A stretch of 64,000 bases of DNA from NCBI RefSeq assembly GCF_014195505.1, contig NZ_JACIBV010000001.1, forward strand, positions 248,001-312,000. The letters run 5' to 3'. The stretch comes from Nonomuraea dietziae. Its GTDB lineage: Bacteria > Actinomycetota > Actinomycetes > Streptosporangiales > Streptosporangiaceae. A program made the position numbers and the translations under genes. The notes below the pieces were generated by a model, which saw only the letters and a program-made list of their open reading frames with translations, was not told the origin of the DNA and did not search any database. Numbering within the stretch: position 1 is the first letter of the stretch; every line of letters starts with the position of its first letter. Shown one piece after another: positions 33,197 to 42,351 of the stretch.

Positions 33197-33882
33197 CCAT
33201 CCGGGTGGTCGTCGCCGACGACCAGGAGATCGTCCGCACGGGGCTCTCGATGATCCTCGGCGCCCAGCCGGACATCGAGGTCGTCGGCGAGGCCGCCGAC
33301 GGGCGGCGGGCCGTCGAGCTCGCCCGCCGCCTGCGCCCCGACGTGTGCCTGTTCGACATCCGCATGCCCGGCCTCGACGGTATCGAGGCCACCCGGTCCC
33401 TCGCCGGGCCGGCCGTCGCCGATCCTCTCGCCGTCGTCGTCATCACCACGTTCGACCTCGATGAGTACGTGTACGCCGCCCTGCGGGCAGGCGCCCGGGG
33501 TTTCCTGCTGAAGAACTCCGGCGCCGCCCTGCTCTCCCAGGCCGTCCACGCCGCGGCCAGTGGCGACGCGCTCATCGCGCCGAGCATCACCGCGCGGCTG
33601 CTCGGCGCCTTCGCCCGCACCGGACGCGCCACGCCCTCGGTCCACCCGGTCGAGGCGCTCACGTACCGAGAAGAACAGGTGCTCGCCACCCTGGCGCTGG
33701 GCCGCACCAACAGCGAGATCGCCGACGAGCTGCGCATCTCGCTCAGCACCGTCAAGTCGCACATCGCGAGCCTGATGGCCAAGCTCGGCGCCCGCAACCG
33801 CGTCGAGCTCGCCATGTGGGCGTACGAGACCGACCGTGTCCAGCCGGCCGATCGGCCGCCGAACCGGCGTACTTTCGGCTGA
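33193..33882 (+). CDS. NarL/LuxR-type response regulator
   Basis: 229 residues. Receiver domain with acidic pocket D9/D10, phosphoacceptor Asp55 (L-F-D-I-R-M-P-G) and the conserved Lys near 104 (L-L-K-N-S-G). C-terminal LuxR helix-turn-helix: L-T-Y-R-E-E-Q-V-L, T-N-S-E-I-A, S-T-V-K-S-H-I. Partner of the kinase upstream. The alcohol dehydrogenase that follows after 57 bases may be co-transcribed or be a target. Confidence 0.93.
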   Translation: MTIRVVVADDQEIVRTGLSMILGAQPDIEVVGEAADGRRAVELARRLRPDVCLFDIRMPGLDGIEATRSLAGPAVADPLAVVVITTFDLDEYVYAALRAGARGFLLKNSGAALLSQAVHAAASGDALIAPSITARLLGAFARTGRATPSVHPVEALTYREEQVLATLALGRTNSEIADELRISLSTVKSHIASLMAKLGARNRVELAMWAYETDRVQPADRPPNRRTFG

Positions 33883-33939
33883 TGAGCCGTGCGGACGGCC
33901 TTTCTACGCTGATGCTCCGCAGTGAATGAGGAGACGGTG

Positions 33940-34926
33940 ATGAAGGCGTTCGTTCTGCGCTCGTACGGTTCTCTCCGGTTGGCCGAGATCGACAAACCCC
34001 TGCCCGGCGACGACGAGGTGCTCGTCCGGGTGCGGGCCACTTCCGTTCAACCGTACGACTGGCACTTCATGAGAGGGCAGCCGTACATCGCGCGCCTGAT
34101 GGGCGGCGGGCCCGGGCTCCGAAAGCCCACGTTCGCCGTTCTAGGTGCCGACGTCGCGGGTCACGTCGAGGCGGTCGGCCGGAACGTGACGGACTTCCGC
34201 CCCGGCGACGAGGTGTTCGCCATGCCCAAGCAGGGCGGCTTCGCCGAGTACGCCCTCGTCGCGGCGGCGGAGCTCGCGCCCAAGCCGAAGAACCTGACCT
34301 TCGAGCAGGCGGCGGCGGTGCCGTTGGCGGCCAGCACCGCCCTGCTGGCGCTGCGCGACCAGGGAGGGGTCCAGCCGGGGCAGAGGGTGCTGGTCAACGG
34401 GGCCTCGGGAGGCGTGGGCACATTCGCCGTGCAGCTCGCCAAGGCGTTCGGCGCGGAGGTCACCGGCGTCTGCGGCCCCCGCAACGTGGACCTGGTCCGG
34501 TCGCTCGGCGCGGACGAGGTCGTCGACTACACCAAGGAGGACTTCACCCGGACCGGCCGACGCCACGACCTCCTGGTGGACATCGCGGGCAGCCGCTCCG
34601 GACGCGCCTGCCGCCGGGCGCTGACCCGCAAGGGAACCCACGTCCTCGTCGGCGGACCGGGCGGCCGGTGGCTGCAACCCGCCGGCCGCATGGTCGCGAC
34701 GCTCGCGGCATCGCTGTTCGCGTCGCAGCGCACGGTCCTGACGGACGTGGTCCGCTGCACCGCGAACAAGCGCAATCTGATGACGCTGACCGAACTCATC
34801 GAGGACGGCAGGGTCATGCCGGTCATCGACCGCAGCTACCCGTTCGAGGAGATCCCGGCGGCCATCGCCTACCAGGAAGAGGGCCACGCCGCGGGCAAGG
34901 TCGTCATCGGGGCCCGGCTCCAATAG
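33940..34926 (+). CDS. medium-chain NAD(P)H-dependent dehydrogenase / quinone-oxidoreductase-like
   Basis: 328 residues from ATG 33940, preceded by GAGGAG (an upstream GTG at 33922 is less likely). Rossmann motif N-G-A-S-G-G-V-G-T-F-A-V-Q-L-A-K, and the MDR pattern G-A-D-V-A-G-H-V-E-A-V-G and F-x-P-G-D-E-V-F. The zinc-ligand Cys/His set of classical alcohol dehydrogenases is not evident, so the zinc-independent quinone-oxidoreductase branch is more likely. Follows the two-component system on the same strand. Confidence 0.88.
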   Translation: MKAFVLRSYGSLRLAEIDKPLPGDDEVLVRVRATSVQPYDWHFMRGQPYIARLMGGGPGLRKPTFAVLGADVAGHVEAVGRNVTDFRPGDEVFAMPKQGGFAEYALVAAAELAPKPKNLTFEQAAAVPLAASTALLALRDQGGVQPGQRVLVNGASGGVGTFAVQLAKAFGAEVTGVCGPRNVDLVRSLGADEVVDYTKEDFTRTGRRHDLLVDIAGSRSGRACRRALTRKGTHVLVGGPGGRWLQPAGRMVATLAASLFASQRTVLTDVVRCTANKRNLMTLTELIEDGRVMPVIDRSYPFEEIPAAIAYQEEGHAAGKVVIGARLQ

Positions 34927-35177
34927 CTGTCGCTCCAGCGGCCCCGGATGTGCTTGAAGGTCGAGTCGACGCGTGGGCGGCCTGCTCCCGCTTCTGCAGA
35001 AAGCCGCTGAACGACGATGAGCCGGCATCGCAGAGGTGGATCTTGGCTTCACTTGGCCGAGCGTGAGGCCGGTCGGCCCACCCGCTCCATACCGGTCAAG
35101 AGCTGACCCGGTGAGCGGGACGCGCGGGAACCGGTTCGGCCCGGCAACCGTGGGCTGCAGGGCCATCCGATGCCACG

Positions 35178-36398
35178 TCAGGGCTTGGCGATACCGAGGT
35201 TGACCGGCAAGGACATCGGGCCGACCGTGAAGAACGACGGGGAGTACGGGATGTCGTCGGGGTCGATCGCGAGGCTGAGCTCCGGCAGCCGCCGGTACAG
35301 CGAGGCGAGCGCCAGCCGACTCTCCAGCCGGGCCAGCGGCGCCCCGATGCAATACCGCGGGCCGTGGCCGAAGCCGAGGCGTCCGGCCTGCTCGCGGGTG
35401 ATGTCGAACTGGTCCGCGCTGGTGCCGTACTCCGCCGGATCGACGCCGCTCGCCTGGTAGACCACACCCACCGCACTGCCCTTGGGGATGTGCACCCCAG
35501 CGATGGTCACGTCCTCCGCCGTGAAGCGGAAGCTGGTCATCATCACCGAGTGGCGGTAGCGCAAGGTCTCCTCCACCACGTCGGCCCACCGGTCCTCGGC
35601 CTTCGCCAACCCGAGCTGGTCAGGGTTCTGGGCCAGTGCCACGACAGCGTGCCCGAGCAGATGGACGGTGGTCTCGTGGCCGGCGACGAGCATGAGCCAC
35701 AGCACGCCGACCAGTTCGTCGGTGGTGAGCCTGTCACCTTCGTCACGGGCCTGAACCAGGCCGGAGGTGAGGTCGTCGCCCGGTTCGCGCTGCTTGCGCT
35801 CCACCAGTTCGTGCAGGAAGGCCTGCAGGTTGTTCTGCGTCGTGAACGCCACATCCGGCGGAGTGGTGTGCGCCAGCAGCGCGCCGGTCCAGTTTCGCAG
35901 CCGGAGCCGGTCCTCGGCGGGCACACCGAACAACTCGCAGATCACCCACATCGGCAGCGCCTCGGTGAAGGTGGGAACCAGGTCGACGCCGTCACCGGCG
36001 GCCACCACGTCATCCAGCAGGCCATCGATGATCTGCTGGATCCGCGGCTCCAATGCCTGCACCCGGGCCGGGGTGAACGCCCTGCCGACCAGGCCGCGCA
36101 GCCGCCTGTGGTCGCCACGGTCCATGGTCGACAGGTGACCGCCCTGAACGATGGCGCGAAGCGGCCAGTCCTCGGGGATTGATCCGTCGTGCAGAGCGGG
36201 CCAGTGCCGGGGATCCCTGAGGAAGGTCTTGTTGTCCCCGGCGAGAATCTCGCGTACGGCCTTGTGGGTCAGTGCCAGGTAGGCAGGCACACCCCCGGGG
36301 AATTCCACCTCCACCACGGGAGCGATCTCCCGTAACCGGATGCAGGTATCGAGAAGGTTCTCGTCAGCGGCAGGGAATGAGGGGAGGGTTGGCGTCAT
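35178..36398 (-). CDS. cytochrome P450
   Basis: 406 residues from ATG 36398, with AAAGGGG upstream. I-helix L-V-A-G-H-E-T-T, E-x-x-R as E-T-L-R, and heme loop F-G-H-G-P-R-Y-C-I-G with Cys350; all key residues are intact. The loop differs from the window's other P450 (Arg for His before Tyr-Cys), so the two belong to different families. No redox partner gene is adjacent. The gene is alone between the dehydrogenase and a frameshifted unknown gene. Confidence 0.93.
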   Translation of the reverse strand: MTPTLPSFPAADENLLDTCIRLREIAPVVEVEFPGGVPAYLALTHKAVREILAGDNKTFLRDPRHWPALHDGSIPEDWPLRAIVQGGHLSTMDRGDHRRLRGLVGRAFTPARVQALEPRIQQIIDGLLDDVVAAGDGVDLVPTFTEALPMWVICELFGVPAEDRLRLRNWTGALLAHTTPPDVAFTTQNNLQAFLHELVERKQREPGDDLTSGLVQARDEGDRLTTDELVGVLWLMLVAGHETTVHLLGHAVVALAQNPDQLGLAKAEDRWADVVEETLRYRHSVMMTSFRFTAEDVTIAGVHIPKGSAVGVVYQASGVDPAEYGTSADQFDITREQAGRLGFGHGPRYCIGAPLARLESRLALASLYRRLPELSLAIDPDDIPYSPSFFTVGPMSLPVNLGIAKP

Positions 36399-36509
36399 TT
36401 GACCCCTTTGGGGGAGGAGTGACAAGCGATCTCATCCAACATCCGTTGTGATCCGCAAACAACACGAGTCAGTGATCAGTAGCGTGACGGTTACCTTGCG
36501 TTCCCGCGG

Positions 36510-37189
36510 TTGCCGCCCGCCCGCGCGAGTGAGGCGAGATCCGGGACATCCGGATCGGTGCCTGCTCGCGCGCTGCCGCACAACACCCCCGAGCAACTCC
36601 AAGCCGTAAGCGACTGCATGCCCGTCGGCGGCCCTTCCGTCAATACCAACCCCAACTGGCGCGACCCGGCGCACGGCACCGTGGCGGATTTCCGCATGCT
36701 GGCGGAATACCGGGATAAGAATGGCTCCACCGCCCTGGTCGGTAGTGCCAAGGGCTTCGTCCTGTGCACGCCGAGCAAGGAGACGCCTGATCCTCCGGTG
36801 TTCACCTACTGGGGCAACAAGGCGCCGGGGAATCTGGCCGGGTTCTCCGGCAAGCTCAGCGTGGACGTCTACGCGGTGCACTACTGGTCCGGCCAGGGCA
36901 AGTCACACGACAACTACGTGCGCGTCGTCGCTGGTCGGGTCGCCTCCGACGTGCGCCGGGTGACGATCGACTGGTCCTCTGGGCGGCGCACGGACGCTGT
37001 GGTGACGGCGGCTTCTTCATAGCCAGGACGCCCGCCAAGACCGTTCGGAGCAAGGACCCAGGCGACGGGCCCGCACGATATATCGACTCCCCTCCCGTCA
37101 CCGTGACCGTCCATGACGCGGCGGGCCGGATCATGGGGCAGCAGCAGAACGTGAAGTTCGGGTGGCGCGGTCCAGGAAGTCTCGGATGA
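36510..37189 (+). pseudogene. unrecognised protein gene with an internal frameshift
   Basis: The first frame (to a stop at 37020) reads like a secreted or surface domain: D-F-R-M-L-A-E-Y-R-D-K-N-G-S-T-A, T-Y-W-G-N-K-A-P-G, Y-V-R-V-V-A-G-R-V-A. Near 37003 a one-base shift would continue it as G-G-F-F-I-A-R-T-P-A-K-T, I-D-S-P-P-V-T-V-T-V-H-D-A-A-G-R-I, ending at 37189. The continuation keeps the same beta-rich character, so the two parts were one gene. No signal peptide or clear start is visible, so the 5' end is probably also lost. Family not recognised. Confidence 0.6.
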
Positions 37190-37286
37190 GCGGGACGATC
37201 TCGCCGAGGCTGCCTTACGGGGTCCTAAGGAACCGGATGTTGAGGACCGGTGCCGAGCAGACCCAGCTGGCGCGCTAGGCGGAGGA

Positions 37287-38335
37287 ATGGGCTGGGGGCC
37301 CAAGACACTGCCGCCGCGCTTTACCCTCCTGGTGGGGGTGGTATCTCAGTGGGGCCGGTCTGCGGCGGCTCGTCGTCCTGCTCGCCGGTGGGCGTGCGGC
37401 ATCGACCCCGCCACCGGCAATACCACCGTGTACACCGGCCTCGCGCTCGGTGGCGCCCGTCCCTATACCTTCGCCACCGGCAGCCTGCCCGCTGACGGGC
37501 TGCGGATGGCTGCCGACCTCACCGTCATCACCGGTCATTGCCTGTGGCCTGAGGACGCCGTGCGCTTGGTGACGACGACCGGCAGACGCATGTCGCTGCT
37601 GGCTCTGCGCAGCTGCCGGCTCGTCGACGTCCCCGCGATCGTGTCGATCGAGTGGGACGGACCGGAGCTGACGGTGTACGAGATTGAGTCCTGCGCTCGG
37701 CTTGCCGGCTCCGTCGCCGTGCTGGCTGCGCCCGCCGGCTTGCGCCTACCGACGACGATCGCTGTGCAGTTGCCGAGGCTGCAGTACTACGGAATCGTCG
37801 AGCCTCTGCTGCGCAGCGGCAAGATGTGCCCGGAGCTGGGCGTTCACCTGTTCGACCTGAGACGATCATCGCGGGCGGCTCATCGCGCATTGGGAGCGGC
37901 AACTCGAGCTGCGGCTGCCGGCCGGCTGGCGCTCGTGGATCGAGGTGAGCGCCCGTCTCGAGCTTGATCACTTCGCTGATCGGGTCTACCACGGTCTGAC
38001 CCGGGGGCGCGTTCTCGGCGTCCATGATCTTCCCGCCGCTGACCGGTGCGACCCCGTCATCGCGGCCGTCCTGCGCCACATGCGGCCGCGGACTGTGGCC
38101 GAGCTGGGCGTGGCCACCTATGTCGCGCAGTATCTGCGGGCGGGCGTGGGCGGCGGTCTGGCCGTCGCGGTGGAAAACGATCCCGAACGGCGCATTCTGA
38201 GCACGGCCCGCCGCGTGGCGCCCGAGCTTGGTACCCACCGCGGGGGGCCGGTTCGGATGGTGGGCCTGTATCCGCTGGGCCGTCTGTGGGCGACGCAGGC
38301 CGGGACCGTGACCCGGCCCGACCTCTACGCTCGGG
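37287..38335 (+). pseudogene. unrecognised gene read in two frames, start of the DHB-type cluster
   Basis: Frame 1 (37287-37967) encodes Y-T-F-A-T-G-S-L-P-A-D-G, C-L-W-P-E-D-A-V-R-L-V-T-T-T and L-P-R-L-Q-Y-Y-G-I-V-E-P-L-L. Near 37865 a second frame takes over convincingly (H-W-E-R-Q-L-E-L-R-L-P-A-G-W-R-S-W, then R-P-R-T-V-A-E-L-G-V-A-T-Y-V-A-Q-Y-L, A-V-A-V-E-N-D-P-E-R) and fades out where the EamA segment begins at ~38336. The V-A-E-L-G and V-E-N-D-P-E stretches resemble the Rossmann motifs of SAM/dcSAM-using transferases, but this is weak. I cannot name the family. Confidence 0.45.
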
Positions 38336-38920
38336 ATGGCCCTCAGCCTGCCGGGGGTGTGGCTGCTGGATGGCGCCATCACCTCGTGGGGGGACCGCAC
38401 CGGCACCCTGTTGATCATGGCGGGCACGCTGTGCGCAGCCGCCGGCTCGGTGCTGGCCGCCAGGCTCATGCGCCACCGTCTCGGCCGGCCGCCGCTCGAC
38501 CCGCTGTCAGTCACCGTCTGGCAGTTCACCATCGCGACCGCCGCGTTGACCATCGTGCTCATCCCACTGAATCTGGGCACGCCCTTCGCCTCGACCCCCG
38601 AGCTGACCCATTGGGCGGCCGCAGTCGCCAGCGGAGCCGTCGGCCTTGCTCTTCCCTACGCCCTGTTCAACCGAGCGGTCGTGGTGGTCCCGGTGGTGGA
38701 GGCGTCGCTGCTGCTACAGCTGACCCACGTCATGGGCGTCGGCGCAGCGGTCGTCCTGCTGGGTGAACGGCTCACTCCGGCCCAGATGGCGGGGGCGGCC
38801 CTGACCGTTCTGGCCGTGGCCCTGCACATCCTCAGCACCATCCAGCGTGCGCCCCGCTACCAACCGGCCCACGGCCGCCGCGGTGTCCACCGGACCTCAT
38901 ACGTAAGGAGCATGATGTGA
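38336..38920 (+). CDS. EamA/DMT-type transporter, C-terminal half
   Basis: 194 residues with five membrane helices matching the second EamA domain of drug/metabolite transporters (W-L-L-D-G-A near the start, then L-A-L-P-Y-A-L-F-N-R-A, G-E-R-L-T-P-A-Q-M-A-G-A-A-L). Full transporters have about ten helices; the first domain is missing, and the ATG at 38336 lies inside what is normally the central loop. Either a half-size transporter or a 5'-truncated gene. An AAGGAG just before its stop serves the next gene. Confidence 0.65.
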   Translation: MALSLPGVWLLDGAITSWGDRTGTLLIMAGTLCAAAGSVLAARLMRHRLGRPPLDPLSVTVWQFTIATAALTIVLIPLNLGTPFASTPELTHWAAAVASGAVGLALPYALFNRAVVVVPVVEASLLLQLTHVMGVGAAVVLLGERLTPAQMAGAALTVLAVALHILSTIQRAPRYQPAHGRRGVHRTSYVRSMM

Positions 38921-38999
38921 TCAGCGATCTTCTCTTTGGTAAGGCGTCGTCGCAAGCGTCAGCGCAGGCCCCGGTCAGGCTGCATACGCGGGGCCGCAC

Positions 39000-39329
39000 G
39001 TGATCGCCACCCTGCGTGGCGTGGACGCCGCTGTCCTCAACGACGAAGTGCGCCTGCGCAGCGCGCTCGCACAAGCCCTGCTCACCGCCCGCGCCACCAT
39101 CCTCAGCATGCACAGCGAGCGCTTTCCCGTGCAGGGTGTGACCCTGTTCGCCATGCTGGCCGAGTCGCACGCGAGCGTGCACACCTGGCCTGAGGCGGGC
39201 GTCGCCGAGGTCGACATCTACACCTGTGGGCCCACGACCGATCCCATGGCGGCGCTCGAGCATCTCAAGCACCTGGTGGGCTGCACCCAGTCCGAGCATC
39301 TGCTCCTGGAGCGCGATGTCCACGCGTGA
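39000..39329 (+). CDS. speD: S-adenosylmethionine decarboxylase proenzyme (SpeD/SpeH type)
   Basis: About 109 residues from GTG 39000. The prokaryotic pyruvoyl-dependent enzyme is unmistakable: [15 protein letters not shown]. Ser56 is the self-cleavage/pyruvoyl serine, and His61 and Cys76 have exactly the spacing (5 and 15) of the Thermotoga enzyme (63/68/83). It produces decarboxylated SAM, an aminopropyl donor. The first strand is cut short. A better start, GTG 38917 with AAGGAG seven bases upstream, encodes a leader ending T-R-G-R, but a one-base deletion near 38993 puts it out of frame. Confidence 0.85.
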   Translation: MIATLRGVDAAVLNDEVRLRSALAQALLTARATILSMHSERFPVQGVTLFAMLAESHASVHTWPEAGVAEVDIYTCGPTTDPMAALEHLKHLVGCTQSEHLLLERDVHA

Positions 39330-40107
39330 GGCGTCCCTGCACGACGGGATCGACGGCAAGGTGGCCCTGGTCACGGGGGCCGGCCGGGGCATAGGAGCCG
39401 CAGTCACCAACGCGCTGCTCGCCGCCGGCGCGACCGTCGCCGCCGCCGATCTACTCATCCAACCCAGCACCCCGCGCGGCGCGGTGCCCTACCTACTGGA
39501 CGTGCGCGACGCCGGCGAGGTGGACGACGTCGTCGCGGCCGTGGAACGCGATCTCGGCCCGATCGACATCCTGGTCAACGTTGCAGGCGTGCTGCTGCCG
39601 GGCTCTGTAGAGGAAACCGACCTCGAGCAGTGGCAACAGAGCATCGCCGTCAACGCCAGCGGCGTCTTTCTCGTCTCTCGCGCGGCCGCCGCGCGGATGA
39701 TGCCACGCCGGCGCGGGGCGATCGTCACGGTGAGCTCCAACGCAGCCTCGACACCACGCATGGGCATGGCCGCCTATGCCGCCAGCAAAGCGGCCGCCTC
39801 CGCCTTCACCCGCTGCCTCGGCCTGGAGCTGGCCGGGCACGGCATCCGCTGCAACGTCGTCTCACCTGGATCAACCGACACCGACATGCTGCGCGCCCTG
39901 CACGGCAGCAAAAGCAAGACCCTCGCTGAGGCGTGGAAGACCACGATCAACGGCGACCTGACCACCTACCGGCTCGGCATCCCTCTCGGCCGCGTGGCCG
40001 CGCCCCACGACATCGCCGATGCCGTGCTCTACCTCGCATCCGACCGAGCCCGCCACGTCACCATGCACGACCTCGTGGTCGACGGTGGCGCCACTCTGCA
40101 GGCCTGA
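39316..40107 (+). CDS. dhbA: DhbA-like 2,3-dihydro-2,3-dihydroxybenzoate dehydrogenase (SDR)
   Basis: 263 residues, overlapping the speD end by 14 bases. Classical short-chain dehydrogenase: T-G-A-G-R-G-I-G cofactor motif, N-V-A-G, catalytic S and [15 protein letters not shown] and [14 protein letters not shown] are hallmarks of DhbA/EntA. It oxidises the cis-diol product of isochorismatase to 2,3-dihydroxybenzoate. Relatives in other pathways convert DHHA to 3-hydroxyanthranilate, so the exact product depends on the hydrolase at 41266. Confidence 0.88.
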   Translation: MSTREASLHDGIDGKVALVTGAGRGIGAAVTNALLAAGATVAAADLLIQPSTPRGAVPYLLDVRDAGEVDDVVAAVERDLGPIDILVNVAGVLLPGSVEETDLEQWQQSIAVNASGVFLVSRAAAARMMPRRRGAIVTVSSNAASTPRMGMAAYAASKAAASAFTRCLGLELAGHGIRCNVVSPGSTDTDMLRALHGSKSKTLAEAWKTTINGDLTTYRLGIPLGRVAAPHDIADAVLYLASDRARHVTMHDLVVDGGATLQA

Positions 40108-40126
40108 CCGACCAGATGGGATCTCC

Positions 40127-41260
40127 ATGCCACAACTGACCACCGCCGCTGATCCGCTGGCGGACTACGACCGGGCGACCAGCGTGCTGGTCGCCTCTTC
40201 CCGAGGCACACTTCTCACTCACGGGATCCGCGCCGCCGTCGACGGCCGCCTCGACACGCTGCCCGCGCGTGCGGCCGCCATCCTCGGCGCGGACGAACTG
40301 GTGGCCGGAGCAATCTCCTTCGACGGGGTGGCGGACCTGCTCGTGCCGAAATCAGCGATCTGGTCGCCAGCGCTGCCTGCAGGCGCACCGGCCTTCCTGC
40401 GTGGCGGGTGGTCGACCCGGCCGTTGCCCTCCCCGGCCGACTACATCCAGGCCGTACGGCAGGCGCTGGTCGAGCTCGGCACAGGCCGCCTGGACAAGGT
40501 CGTGCTGGCCAGATCCTTGGAGCTGCGCTCGAACGAGCCCGTCAACGTGGCCGAGCTGCTGCGACCGCTGCTCGGCCACGGCCACGGCTACGCCTTCGCC
40601 GCGCCGCTGCCGTCCGGCACCACGCTGGTCGGCTCCAGCCCCGAGCTGCTCGTCTCCCGCCACGGCCTGAGCGTGGTCAGCAACCCGCTGGCCGGATCGG
40701 CCGCACGCAGCCCCGATGCGGCCGAAGACCGGCGCCGGGCTGCCGCCTTGCTCGCCTCCGCCAAGGACAGGCGCGAGCATCGCTTCGTCGTCGAGGCTGT
40801 CACCGAGGCGCTGCAGCCGTACTGCGCTCATCTGGACGTGCCGCGCGTGCCCGAGCTGACGAGCACCGACACCCTGTGGCATCTGTCCAGCCGGATCGTC
40901 GGCACGCTGCGTGATGCGGACACCTCGGTGCTCACGCTGGCCGCCGCCCTGCACCCGACCCCGGCCGTGTGCGGCACCCCGACCGCCGAAGCCCGGCAGC
41001 AGATCCAGCGCCTGGAGCCGATCGACCGCGGCCACTACAGCGGCTTGGTCGGCTGGATGGACGCCCGCGGCGACGGCGAGTGGGCGGTGGCCATCCGCTG
41101 CGCCGAGGTCGCCGAGAACACCCTGCGCCTGTTCGCGGGCGCAGGCATCGTCGCCGGCTCCAACCCCCCCGCCGAGCTCGCTGAGACCACCGCCAAGTTC
41201 CAGACGATGCTCCACGCGCTCGGAGCCGACATCGACGCCCGCCACCTCGAAAGGACCTGA
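40127..41260 (+). CDS. dhbC: isochorismate synthase
   Basis: 377 residues, chorismate-binding fold without a glutaminase domain, the usual length for EntC/DhbC/PchA. Conserved blocks: D-K-V-V-L-A-R-S-L-E-L, S-S-P-E-L-L-V-S, L-H-P-T-P-A-V-C-G-T-P, the R-x-x-Y/H-Y-S-G-L-V-G-W block, and F-A-G-A-G-I-V-A-G-S-N-P-P-A-E-L-A-E-T. Mg-dependent conversion of chorismate to isochorismate. The lack of an amidotransferase domain argues against ADIC synthase (PhzE-like). Centre of the 38.9-44 kb operon. Confidence 0.92.
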   Translation: MPQLTTAADPLADYDRATSVLVASSRGTLLTHGIRAAVDGRLDTLPARAAAILGADELVAGAISFDGVADLLVPKSAIWSPALPAGAPAFLRGGWSTRPLPSPADYIQAVRQALVELGTGRLDKVVLARSLELRSNEPVNVAELLRPLLGHGHGYAFAAPLPSGTTLVGSSPELLVSRHGLSVVSNPLAGSAARSPDAAEDRRRAAALLASAKDRREHRFVVEAVTEALQPYCAHLDVPRVPELTSTDTLWHLSSRIVGTLRDADTSVLTLAAALHPTPAVCGTPTAEARQQIQRLEPIDRGHYSGLVGWMDARGDGEWAVAIRCAEVAENTLRLFAGAGIVAGSNPPAELAETTAKFQTMLHALGADIDARHLERT

Positions 41261-41265
41261 CCATC

Positions 41266-41988
41266 ATGGCGCTTCCCTCGATCAAGCCCTACGCGATGCC
41301 GACCCACACCCCAGCCAACCGGGTCGACTGGCAGCCGGACGCGAGCCGCGCCGTGCTGCTCGTGCACGACATGCAGCGGTACTTCCTCGATGCCTTCACC
41401 GCCGACGCTTCGCCGCTGCTGGAACTGATGGCGAACGTCGGCGCGCTGCGCGAGCAGTGCACGAACCTGGGCATACCCGTGATCTTCTCAGCGCAGCCGC
41501 CCGCCCAGCGCCCGGACCAGCGCGGCCTGCTGCTCGACTTCTGGGGCAAGGGCATCCCAGGCCCCGACGAGGCCGAGATCGCCCGGCAGTTACGCCCCCG
41601 CGACGACGAGCGCCTGCTGACCAAGTGGCGCTACTCGGCCTTTCAACTGACGGACCTGGCTCAGCTGATGGCAGAGCTCGGCCGCGACCAGCTCATCATC
41701 TGCGGCGTCTACGCCCACATCGGCGTGCTGATGACCGCCGGCGAGGCGTTCCAGCGCGACATCCAGGCGTTTGTCGTCGCTGACGCCGTTGCCGACTTCA
41801 GCCGCGAGCACCACGAGATGGCGCTGAGCTACGCAGCCGAGCGGTGCGCGGTCACCATGACGACCACGCAACTCAGCCGCGCGGTGGCCAAGGCGACGCC
41901 ACTGCCCCAGAGCGGCTCCGCCGACTGGGACATCCCGCTCGTGTCGTTGGCCCAGGACCGCGTCGCCACCTTGGGGACGAGGGCATGA
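41266..41988 (+). CDS. isochorismatase-family hydrolase (DhbB/PhzD type, no carrier domain)
   Basis: 240 residues, only the hydrolase domain. D35 in V-H-D-M-Q-R-Y-F and K120 in L-L-T-K-W-R-Y-S-A-F are the catalytic Asp/Lys. The position that is Cys in many superfamily members is Val154 (G-V-Y-A-H-I-G-V-L), as I recall for PhzD. The downstream V-A-D-A-V-A-D-F-S-R-E-H-H-E-M-A-L-S-Y-A-A is also PhzD-like. It splits the enolpyruvyl ether of isochorismate (or of ADIC). Unlike EntB/DhbB in siderophore systems it has no aryl-carrier domain, so its product is free acid. Confidence 0.9.
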   Translation: MALPSIKPYAMPTHTPANRVDWQPDASRAVLLVHDMQRYFLDAFTADASPLLELMANVGALREQCTNLGIPVIFSAQPPAQRPDQRGLLLDFWGKGIPGPDEAEIARQLRPRDDERLLTKWRYSAFQLTDLAQLMAELGRDQLIICGVYAHIGVLMTAGEAFQRDIQAFVVADAVADFSREHHEMALSYAAERCAVTMTTTQLSRAVAKATPLPQSGSADWDIPLVSLAQDRVATLGTRA

Positions 41989-42317
41989 GTGCCGTCGGCG
42001 AGCGCCTCTGGCACATCTCGCCGGCCGACGGCCAGCCGCCTCATGGTCACCGTCAGCCAACCGTAGATCCGGGAACCTACTACGAACAGCTGACCGGTGA
42101 GCTCACCTATCGGCCGCCAGCCCGATCCGGTCGACACGTGCAATCAAGGCCTTGGGTGCCGGATGACCTGGTGCCCACCGATGTGCTGCCCGCGATCCGC
42201 GCCTGGCCGCAAGGCGAGGGCCTCACCCTGCGGCAACGTGAGGCCCTGCTCAGCCTGCGGCAGGCCGCTCAAGAGGTCATGTCCGCCTTTGCCGAACACC
42301 CCACACACGCCAGGTGA
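41985..42317 (+). CDS. small protein of unknown function in the DHB-type operon
   Basis: 110 residues, start overlapping the previous stop (ATGA), so it is certainly part of the operon. The N-terminal half is polar with G-T-Y-Y-E-Q-L-T-G-E-L-T-Y-R-P-P. The C-terminal half is a helix with L-T-L-R-Q-R-E-A-L-L-S-L-R-Q-A-A-Q-E-V. No signal peptide, membrane segment or known domain recognised. It might be a regulator or small accessory factor of the exporter that follows. Confidence 0.65.
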   Translation: MSAVGERLWHISPADGQPPHGHRQPTVDPGTYYEQLTGELTYRPPARSGRHVQSRPWVPDDLVPTDVLPAIRAWPQGEGLTLRQREALLSLRQAAQEVMSAFAEHPTHAR

Positions 42318-42351
42318 TCCCCGTCTCAGCGCCGATGACCGGAGGCTGATC

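Noticed and set aside
34927..35177. transposase remnant between the dehydrogenase and the P450
   Set aside because: Short protein-like stretches exist on the minus strand but no transposase motif could be confirmed.
34141..35589. 482-codon minus-strand frame
   Set aside because: Antisense of the dehydrogenase and out-of-frame shadow of the P450 gene.
37287..38335. cyclodipeptide synthase
   Set aside because: I considered it from context but found no G-x-S-x-x-N nucleophile motif; left unassigned.
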